A DNA stretch of 42,950 bases from Methanobacteriota archaeon (GTDB taxonomy: Archaea > Thermoplasmatota > Poseidoniia > Poseidoniales > Thalassarchaeaceae). The translations under genes and the position numbers were made by a program. Of this stretch, positions 35,629 through 42,950 are shown one piece after another (the first letter of the stretch is position 1; every line of letters begins with the position of its first letter). A model generated the notes under the pieces. The model did no database searches, was not told where the DNA came from, and saw only the letters and a list, made by a program, of their open reading frames with translations. The stretch is taken from assembly GCA_002725475.1 (NCBI GenBank), contig PBPH01000045.1:1-42950 (forward strand). Reading direction: 5' to 3'.

Positions 35629-36870
35629 TCACCATTCTTGATGTAGTGGAATTAAATCGCCAGCAGTCAAGCATTCCATTCCATCATCTGTTCTAACCCA
35701 ACTATCCTCTAGTCCAATAGCACCTTCAGGGTAGATTACCTTTGGCTCAATTGCCATAGTTCCACCAATCGGCAACGGCCTTGGGAATCCTCGAGCAACC
35801 ACTGGAGTTTCGTCAAGGTGGAGGCCAATTGAATGCCCGAGGAATCTTGCTTGTTCTGGAGGCATACCCATGATGTGGTTTTCTTCACCAAACTCTCTAA
35901 CAACTTTCATTCCCTTTTCGTAAGCAATTTCGCAGGTATCTCCTCGTTCCAGTGAGCTGACTACCGTATTTTTTACTTCCAACATACTATCGAGCCGATC
36001 CATCCATTCACTGTCAAGAGGCCCGACGCTGAACATTCTAGTACAATCTGAAACATATCCTCGATGACAATGAACAATGTCTACTAACACAGGCTCTCCC
36101 GGCTTGATTCTATGGAATCCTGAACCATGGCTAGCAAATGGACTAGGGCCCGCTCCACCAATTGCTGAATCAAAATAGGAAGGAACCGATCCTGAACGGC
36201 CCGCTGCGATAACAACTCGGTCGCAATTCATTGGCCATTTTCTCATCATGATATGGCCCCCGAAACCAGCCACTCTGCTTACAGAATCTGCCGCCGCAGC
36301 TAATTCGATTTCTGAAATGCCTTCAGTGCCATCATGCATTATTTGCTCAAACATCCATCTGTTGATTTCACCACTTGCACGCATCTGTTCAATTTCCCAT
36401 CTACTTTTGCTCTCTCTTAATTTCCAAATTAGTTGAGTACAATCTTGTGAATCTCCTAATAATCCTTCATAGAATTTTATTAGAGAATGTTGCATTCTAC
36501 CATGTTGCATGGCTGGGGTGGACGTACAACCACGTTCTTTTAGTGCCGAATCCAATTCTTTTGAACGCGGATGATTTGCCAACTCAAATGGCGCCCCATC
36601 ATCTCCAGCTTCCCACTTAGCTCTGTCAAGACTTTGTTTGACCCAATAAACTGAGTTGACCCCTGATTCTTCACCACCAACTAGTAGTGTTCCCGCCTGC
36701 CGACCTCCTGTAAGCCAGTAGAGATCCACAGGATCATGAATCAACATAGATTCTATGCCGGCCTCAGAAAGTGCGGTGGATGTCAATTCAATACGTTGAG
36801 ATAACTCTTCAGTTGGAACCCTCCAATCATCACCATCGGGCCCCTCAATTGCTGAGATATCCCACTCCAT
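35629..36870 (-). CDS. M24-family metallopeptidase (Xaa-Pro aminopeptidase/dipeptidase-like)
   Basis: MLIHDPVDLYWLTGGRQAGTLL; GEPVLVDIVHCHRGYVSDCTRMF; FLGHSIGLHLDETPVVARG; MAIEPKVIYPEGAIGLEDSWV. Confidence 0.95.
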   Translation of the reverse strand: MEWDISAIEGPDGDDWRVPTEELSQRIELTSTALSEAGIESMLIHDPVDLYWLTGGRQAGTLLVGGEESGVNSVYWVKQSLDRAKWEAGDDGAPFELANHPRSKELDSALKERGCTSTPAMQHGRMQHSLIKFYEGLLGDSQDCTQLIWKLRESKSRWEIEQMRASGEINRWMFEQIMHDGTEGISEIELAAAADSVSRVAGFGGHIMMRKWPMNCDRVVIAAGRSGSVPSYFDSAIGGAGPSPFASHGSGFHRIKPGEPVLVDIVHCHRGYVSDCTRMFSVGPLDSEWMDRLDSMLEVKNTVVSSLERGDTCEIAYEKGMKVVREFGEENHIMGMPPEQARFLGHSIGLHLDETPVVARGFPRPLPIGGTMAIEPKVIYPEGAIGLEDSWVRTDDGMECLTAGDLIPLHQEW

Positions 36871-37002
36871 ACAACCTTTCGGGATTGCTCAAAGGTCAAA
36901 GTGATTGGCTCTGAGAATGAATTATTAAGACAATTTTTAGCGTTTTGATAGTTATCCACATCAGTGGCAATAATCATAACATTATTCTCTCGGCTAAGAT
37001 GT

Positions 37003-37533
37003 ATGAATATAGAAGCCGATGATGAAGAAGAAAGGGAAAGGTTGCACAAATGCCTCCGCCTCAAGAAGGTGGTGCGTGCAGGATGGACTAGATTTCCAAT
37101 CGAAAATCCTGAATCGGTTGCCGCTCATAGTTGGGGTATGGCACTTACCGCACTATTGACATGCCCTCCCGAACTTGACAGGGAGAAGGTCATCACTCTA
37201 GCTTTGATACATGATTTAGCAGAAGTAATTGTTGGAGACATTACCCCTTTTGATGGTGTCTCCAAGGAAGATAAGAGAGTACAGGAGGAACAAGCCCTTG
37301 CAAAAATATTGGGTAATCATCCAAGATCAGATGAACTTCAAAGCATGTGGCAAGAGTTTGAAGATCGCACTACTCCAGAAGGAGAATTCGTATCTGACCT
37401 TGACAAATTAGATATGGGCCTCCAAGCAGAAATTTATGAGCAAGATTTCAATCTCAATCTAGATGAATTCACAATTTCATCACATCGATTAGTAAAAAAC
37501 CCAAATCTAGCATCATTGTTGAAAACATTCTAA
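37003..37533 (+). CDS. HD-domain hydrolase (HDDC2/YfbR-like 5'-nucleotidase-like)
   Basis: LKKVVRAGWTRFPIENPESVAAHSWGMALTALL...ALIHDLAEVIVGDITPFDGVSKEDK; DLDKLDMGLQA. ATG 37003 preferred to 36964. Confidence 0.9.
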   Translation: MNIEADDEEERERLHKCLRLKKVVRAGWTRFPIENPESVAAHSWGMALTALLTCPPELDREKVITLALIHDLAEVIVGDITPFDGVSKEDKRVQEEQALAKILGNHPRSDELQSMWQEFEDRTTPEGEFVSDLDKLDMGLQAEIYEQDFNLNLDEFTISSHRLVKNPNLASLLKTF

Positions 37534-37542
37534 TGAATTAGT

Positions 37543-38778
37543 TCAACGAAATTTCTGAGCTGATAATTCCAAAGATTCGATTGCAGGCATTCTCTTACCA
37601 GCAAGGAAGGTTAAGCAAGAGCCGCCACCAGTGCTATTATGTCCGACTTTGTCATTCGCCCCTCTTTGATTAACCAGGGTTCCTGTATGGCCACCACCAA
37701 TTATCACAAAAGCATCACTTTCAACACAACTGTTGAGAATTTCAATAGTCCCAAAGGCGAAAATAGATTTTTCAAAATATGATGCTGGACCATTCCAAAG
37801 AACGCATTTTGCATCCATAATTGATGGCCTAATTTTCATTAATGTTCCAATTCCGATATCGTAAATAGGATATTCTGTTGGCAAATCCTCAACCAACAAT
37901 GGAACTCTTTTGTCTTCAACTTCAATGGCTAAATCGATGGGTAATTTCAGTTTATCGAGATGATTTTCTACAATCCAATTTGCCATATTCCAAGTGCGTT
38001 CGAATGCCGACCCAAGCCCGTCTTGAATGAAACCCTCGTTTTCATTGCCCAATTTTTTTCCAGATGCCCATAGCATTAGATTACCTACAACTCCAACAGG
38101 TAGAATGTTGTCAACAACACCTCTCTCAAGAAGGTTGCAGGCAATATCGAGTGAATCATCACATTTGATACCACCTAAAATCACTGTATATGGCCTAGGG
38201 GGGTTTTCAACAGCAGAACCCAAAGTGTCCAATTCGTGTTGGATTAATTTTCCTGCATATGAGGGCAAAACAGTACCAAATCCAGAGATTGTTGGTGAAT
38301 TTCTATGAGCACAAGCAAAAGCATCGCAAACATAGGCATCAGACACACTAGCTAATTTTTGAACAATTTCTGAAGCTCCTAATTCATCTAAACTTGCCTT
38401 TTTCATATCAGTCTCTTCGTGCCAGCCCCTTACATTGTCTAAAAATAGCATATCACCATTATTCATTCCACGAATAGCAGTTAATGCAATTTCACCACAA
38501 ACATCCGGAATAAATTCAACATTTCTTCCCAATAGCACACTCATTAACTCAGCGTGCCTTTCCATGGAAGTAAAGTCAGATTTACCTGGTCTGCTTTGAT
38601 GAGCAAGAAGAACAACTTTCGAACTGCCAAGCGTTCGCAAAGTAGGCATTATTGCCCTAAGCCTAGCATCATCAAGGAATTCATTGGTTTCTGGATTTAA
38701 TGGTGAATTAACGTCTACACGGACAAGAACGGTCTTGCCTGAAAGGTCTGCATCGTCCAGGGTCAGGAACGACCTCAT
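37543..38778 (-). CDS. pgk: Phosphoglycerate kinase
   Basis: GKTVLVRVDVNSPLN; VVLLAHQSRPGKSDFTSMERHAELMS; YVCDAFACAHRNSPTISGFG; VLWNGPASYFEKSIFAFGT; VIIGGGHTGTL. Start set at 38778 (MRSFLTLDDADLSGK). Confidence 0.96.
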   Translation of the reverse strand: MRSFLTLDDADLSGKTVLVRVDVNSPLNPETNEFLDDARLRAIMPTLRTLGSSKVVLLAHQSRPGKSDFTSMERHAELMSVLLGRNVEFIPDVCGEIALTAIRGMNNGDMLFLDNVRGWHEETDMKKASLDELGASEIVQKLASVSDAYVCDAFACAHRNSPTISGFGTVLPSYAGKLIQHELDTLGSAVENPPRPYTVILGGIKCDDSLDIACNLLERGVVDNILPVGVVGNLMLWASGKKLGNENEGFIQDGLGSAFERTWNMANWIVENHLDKLKLPIDLAIEVEDKRVPLLVEDLPTEYPIYDIGIGTLMKIRPSIMDAKCVLWNGPASYFEKSIFAFGTIEILNSCVESDAFVIIGGGHTGTLVNQRGANDKVGHNSTGGGSCLTFLAGKRMPAIESLELSAQKFR

Positions 38779-38915
38779 TGTACCCCCGACTTGACACTTG
38801 CCTTTTATCCAAACGGTTGCAAATAGTAGTAATAATTGGAGATGATGGCATCGCGCGCAGCGTTTAGCGAACTCTATATCTACTATCAGTGGTCCTCGCG
38901 CGGAGTGGGGTTGGG

Positions 38916-39875
38916 ATGCCACATAATCGAGAGGGTGGAGCGGACGCACGTTCAAATTCGAGAGACGCGCGCGCAGTACCCCGAACAGCTAAAAAAAGAA
39001 GAGGAACCAAGACATCATCATTTGGGGTTTCAAAGCGAGAAAGTCACGATTCCTCTGAATTTTATGGTTCAACCCTTTACAACGGCTTGCCAAAAGAATC
39101 GGACACTGGTAAGGTGAACGCATTTCCAAAAGATAAGGAGAATCGTGTTTTTTGCGGTGATTCCAGAAATATGCACCAAATTCCAGATAATTCAGTCCAT
39201 TTGATGATAACTTCACCACCATACAATGTAACTAAAACATATGATGATGATCTTGCTTTATCAGAATATTTAGAATTATTGAGATCAGTATTTGATGAAT
39301 GCTATCGAGTATTGGTTCCAGGGGGGAGAGCTTGCATAAATGTCGCAAATCTTGGGAGAAAACCGTACATACCACTATCATCATTTATCAATCAAATAAT
39401 GATTGAAATTGGCTTTTTGCCACGGGGAGAGATAATTTGGAATAAATCAGCTAGTGCGGGAGTTTCTTGCGCATGGGGTTCTTGGAAATCTGCATCAAAC
39501 CCCACTCTGAGAGATGTTCACGAATACATTCTTGTATTTTCTAAAGGGAAATTCAAATTACACCGTTCAAGGGCAGAAAAAGAAGAAGGTAGGCAGGACA
39601 CCGTTGGAAAAGAAGATTTCATAGAGTGGACTAAATCAATCTGGACATTTCCAACAGTTAGTGCAAAGCGTGTAGGTCATCCAGCGCCATTCCCTGTAGA
39701 ACTCCCTCGTCGTTGTATTGAGATGTATTCTTTTGCTGGGGATGTTATTTTAGATCCATTTGCAGGTTCTGGTTCAACAGGGATTGCTGCGAAACAAAAT
39801 AATCGTAAATATCTACTATTTGATATAAGTAAAGAATATTGTGATTTAGCAGAAATGAGAATTTCAGAAACCTAA
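38916..39875 (+). CDS. Beta-class DNA methyltransferase (N4-cytosine type likely), solitary
   Basis: Motif IV MITSPPYNVTKTYDDD precedes motif I LDPFAGSGSTGIAAKQNNR; target recognition region in between; basic N-terminal extension. Start ambiguous (38889 GTG, 38916 ATG or later). Confidence 0.9.
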   Translation: MPHNREGGADARSNSRDARAVPRTAKKRRGTKTSSFGVSKRESHDSSEFYGSTLYNGLPKESDTGKVNAFPKDKENRVFCGDSRNMHQIPDNSVHLMITSPPYNVTKTYDDDLALSEYLELLRSVFDECYRVLVPGGRACINVANLGRKPYIPLSSFINQIMIEIGFLPRGEIIWNKSASAGVSCAWGSWKSASNPTLRDVHEYILVFSKGKFKLHRSRAEKEEGRQDTVGKEDFIEWTKSIWTFPTVSAKRVGHPAPFPVELPRRCIEMYSFAGDVILDPFAGSGSTGIAAKQNNRKYLLFDISKEYCDLAEMRISET

Positions 39876-39936
39876 TTCTAGTTCTTTGCTTCTAATAGTT
39901 ACAATTCATTTTTAATGTAATGTTTTACAGGATAAT

Positions 39937-40698
39937 TTGAGTGTTATGAGAAGTAACCCGCTATTTCGAAAAATGTTTGGCGATTCATTTCCCTCAAGTT
40001 CTAATTTAGCAATTGATTTATGCAATAGAGGTGGGCTTACAAATGATTCTAAATTAATACATCTGGGTTGTGGCACAGGGGGTGTTTCTTCACTATTATA
40101 TTCCAGATTCAATTGTCAAATTATGGGCGTTGACCCCTCGGCCCAACTTATTGACATTGCAAATTCCGAAAGCGCCCGGGGAAGTTTATCATTTGACAAT
40201 TCCCCGTTGCACAAAACCCCTTTTTCTAACTCCGGGGCCACCCATATATTATCCGAAGCCAACCTATCAATTTATCAGCAACCAACTCTATTATTTGATG
40301 AAATTAAGCGTTGCCTAGGTTCCAATGGAATGCTATTAAATTCTGAATTGGTTATTACCGACTCAAGTCTGTTGGATGAGAGAGTCAACAAATTTCTAAG
40401 CACATCTATAGGATCTGGTTTATCTCGAACATTAGACAATTGGAAAATGCTTCTAAGAGAAAATGGTTTTGAAATCATCGAAACACAGATGGAGCCATCA
40501 ATTATGCGTTCAAATGGCAAGAAATTTCGTCGAGCATTGATGGGATTAAATTTACTCAGGAGAACTAAACAATTTTCTTTTTCTGATTTTGGATTGAGTT
40601 CCTTAGAAGATGATTTCGACTCAATAACTAAATCTACATTATCTGCTATTAATGATGGAATTATTACCTATGCTTCGTTCATTTCTCAACCGATTTAA
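39937..40698 (+). CDS. Class I SAM-dependent methyltransferase (UbiE-like)
   Basis: KLIHLGCGTGGVSSLLYSRFNCQIMGVDPSAQLIDIANSE; DEIKRCLGSNGMLLNSELVITDSS. Confidence 0.82.
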   Translation: MSVMRSNPLFRKMFGDSFPSSSNLAIDLCNRGGLTNDSKLIHLGCGTGGVSSLLYSRFNCQIMGVDPSAQLIDIANSESARGSLSFDNSPLHKTPFSNSGATHILSEANLSIYQQPTLLFDEIKRCLGSNGMLLNSELVITDSSLLDERVNKFLSTSIGSGLSRTLDNWKMLLRENGFEIIETQMEPSIMRSNGKKFRRALMGLNLLRRTKQFSFSDFGLSSLEDDFDSITKSTLSAINDGIITYASFISQPI

Positions 40699-40771
40699 AC
40701 AATTTTTGACTACGTCAAAAGGCATTCAACCAAGGGTGACAATAAAATGGGAGCCCTTTTGTGAGAAATCG

Positions 40772-42950
40772 ATGGGTAGCCGTTCAGTACTCTTCATTGC
40801 CGCCGTGATTTTCACATCACTTTTGTTGGGGATGAGCCATGGCAATGCGGAAAACGCTCTCGTCACAAGCCCGAATTACAGTAGTAAAATATCTCCTGCT
40901 GATGCATGGGTGACTTCTGCAGGAGGTTCTGGTTCAGATATGGCTTGGGACATGGTTCTAGATGGACAGGGCAATTCATTTGTCACAGGTTCTTTTTCGG
41001 GCTCAGCCACATTTGGCTCGACCACATTATCTTCGATAGGCGGTATCGATGGTTTCGTCGCAAAGATGGATAATTTAGGAAATTGGGTATGGGCATCTCA
41101 AATTTCAGGAGGATACGATGACTGGGGTTCAGGGATTGATGTTGATACAAATGGTAATGTTTACGTCACTGGCCCTTTCATAAATAATCAAGATTCCACA
41201 TCACCTTCGGTTCAATTGGGTTCTTATTCACTAAATGCCCATTCTCAATCATCCTACGATATGTTCGTTGGGAAATTAGATAGTAGCGGTACTTGGTTGT
41301 GGGCTCAAACCTCAAACAAGTTAACGGAACTTGATCAAGTCACTTGGCAATATGTTGAACAATTTGGACAGGTGTTACCAACTGACATCAAGGTATTCAA
41401 TAATTCAATAACCGTTTCAGGCTCCTACAATGGTAAGATTTACGCTTATTCTGATTCACAAGGTGATTGGTACTATGAGAGCACGAAGGATAATTCTGGA
41501 ATTACTACTACTGATGCATATGTTGGCTTCCTAGGTTTGGATGGAACTTGGGCCTCACAACATGGTTGGGGTGGTATTTCACAAAATGATGCTGCTACAG
41601 CAGTTGCCCCAAGCCCATCAGGTAATTACTGGTATATTGCAGGTTCTTTCGCAAATACAGTTGAATTTATTGGTGGCTCAACCCATTCTTCTAGTGGTGG
41701 CTCACAAGATATTTGGATTATGCAAATTACAGATGGCGGTGAAGTCGAGTGGGTAATTTCTGCAGGAGGTTCTGGGGCAGATACACTCAGAGATATGGTA
41801 GTAGATAGTTCAGACTCGCTCTACGCTGTAGGCGAGTTTGAAGGCTCTTTGGCTGCATTTGGCACTCATAGGCTCACCTCGAATTCAGGCGGTTCAGATG
41901 TTTGGGCAGGTAAAGTTGGCGTTTCCAATAATTGGCTTTGGGCCAAGCAAGGCGGTGGGGCAAGTGATGATATGGGGTTCTCAATAGCACTTTCACCAGA
42001 TGAATCTGCAGTTTATTCGGTGGGTCAAATTTCAGGGCAAGTAACCTTTGAAAATAGTGGTGCAAGTCAGCTTGCAACATCTAATGGACCATCAGATGCT
42101 TTCGTTGCCATTTCATCGTCTTCCACGGGTGAGTGGGAAGATGTGTTTGTTGCAGGGGGCCCTTCAGCAGGTGACCGTGCCTGGGCTATAGGAATAGACT
42201 CTCAGAACATTACTCACACAGCAGGTAGATTCAAGGGCACTAGTAACGGGTTGGCAGAGTTCGGATCTGATGACATTTCGAGTGCCGGTGATTTCGACAT
42301 CTTTGTTTGGAAAGGTCTCATAGAAGACGACGATGATGATAGAGTTGCTAATGAGGATGATGATTGCCCTCAGGTTTGGGGTAATGCTACCGTTTCACCA
42401 CACATTGGATGCCCCGATGCTGATGGTGACGGCTACGCGGATGTAGACGACACACATCCATCAGAACCAACTCAGTGGCGAGATCAAGATGGTGATGGCT
42501 TTGGCGACAATCCACTAGGTAATTTAGCAGATGATTGCCCTACAATTAATGGGACATCTACTATTGATTTGACTGGATGCATAGACACTGATGGAGATGG
42601 CTGGTCTGACCAGAGGGATGCATTTCCAATAGAACCCACCCAGTGGAATGACAGTGACGGTGATAATTACGGAGATAATTGGAATGACGATGAATTAACT
42701 CCAAATTTCGGGACTCTAGGATTGGGGGAGTATATTTTTGGCGCAATTGATATGGATTATTGTCCAACACTTCCTGGTGTAGATACATTTGACAACCCAG
42801 GATGTCCAGATTCTGACGGGGATGGCTGGTCTGATGTAACGGACGATTTCATCAATAATCCAACTCAATGGAAGGATAGTGATGGTGATGGTTGGGGAGA
42901 CAACTCATCAACAGGAGCAACTCAAGGAGACGATCTTCCATTTGATGAAA
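40772..42950 (+). CDS. Giant secreted protein, SBBP-like beta-propeller repeats plus thrombospondin type-3 repeats (3' end outside window)
   Basis: Open frame from ATG 40772: MGSRSVLFIAAVIFTSLLLGMSHGNAEN (signal peptide), repeated SAGGSGSDMAWDMVLDGQGNSFVTGSFSGSATFGSTTL...DGFVAKMDNLGNWVWASQISGG units, then DGDGYADVDDTHPSEPTQWRDQDGDGFGD units to the window end. Confidence 0.9.
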   Translation, partial: MGSRSVLFIAAVIFTSLLLGMSHGNAENALVTSPNYSSKISPADAWVTSAGGSGSDMAWDMVLDGQGNSFVTGSFSGSATFGSTTLSSIGGIDGFVAKMDNLGNWVWASQISGGYDDWGSGIDVDTNGNVYVTGPFINNQDSTSPSVQLGSYSLNAHSQSSYDMFVGKLDSSGTWLWAQTSNKLTELDQVTWQYVEQFGQVLPTDIKVFNNSITVSGSYNGKIYAYSDSQGDWYYESTKDNSGITTTDAYVGFLGLDGTWASQHGWGGISQNDAATAVAPSPSGNYWYIAGSFANTVEFIGGSTHSSSGGSQDIWIMQITDGGEVEWVISAGGSGADTLRDMVVDSSDSLYAVGEFEGSLAAFGTHRLTSNSGGSDVWAGKVGVSNNWLWAKQGGGASDDMGFSIALSPDESAVYSVGQISGQVTFENSGASQLATSNGPSDAFVAISSSSTGEWEDVFVAGGPSAGDRAWAIGIDSQNITHTAGRFKGTSNGLAEFGSDDISSAGDFDIFVWKGLIEDDDDDRVANEDDDCPQVWGNATVSPHIGCPDADGDGYADVDDTHPSEPTQWRDQDGDGFGDNPLGNLADDCPTINGTSTIDLTGCIDTDGDGWSDQRDAFPIEPTQWNDSDGDNYGDNWNDDELTPNFGTLGLGEYIFGAIDMDYCPTLPGVDTFDNPGCPDSDGDGWSDVTDDFINNPTQWKDSDGDGWGDNSSTGATQGDDLPFDE

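Noticed and set aside
38779-38955. 59-aa N-terminal extension of PGK
   Set aside because: Canonical PGK begins at MRSFLTLDDADLSGKTVLVRVDVN; the extension overlaps the divergent methyltransferase start region.
1-42950. Prophage, transposase, toxin-antitoxin or defence island
   Set aside because: No integrase, transposase, capsid/terminase, nuclease-helicase or TA-like pairs were recognised; the only DNA methyltransferase has no adjacent partner.

Overview
The window looks like a contiguous segment of a moderately AT-rich archaeal chromosome, most consistent with a marine Euryarchaeota/Thermoplasmatota lineage (Marine Group II/Poseidoniales-like). The assignment is inferred from gene content and order, not from a search. 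Two conserved information-processing clusters anchor it: (i) minus strand ftsZ-secE-nusG/spt5-rpl11-rpl1-rplP0(L10)-rpl12; (ii) plus strand rpl21e-rpoF(rpb4)-[unannotated 54-aa ORF]-DUF655-ksgA. The rest is housekeeping genes (YchF-type GTPase, tandem SPFH proteins, CDP-alcohol phosphatidyltransferase, AK6-like kinase, CAX antiporter, rhomboid, MTA/SAH deaminase-type amidohydrolase, DnaJ-like protein, AIM24, Pus10, RND exporter, CorA, DUF59, M24 peptidase, HD hydrolase, PGK, DNA methyltransferase) plus three giant secreted or membrane proteins. I saw no rRNA, tRNA, CRISPR, transposon or phage cassette. The most unusual observations are: an Spt5/NusG with an N-terminal degenerate Nudix-like domain; a ribosomal L11 with no room for its N-terminal domain; a ~264-aa protein that looks like several tandem histone folds; an unannotated 54-aa ORF coupled by ATGA and GTGA overlaps; and a recurring class of C4-5/G4-5 inverted repeats at gene starts and junctions, one of which has an anti-SD/anti-anti-SD switch arrangement.
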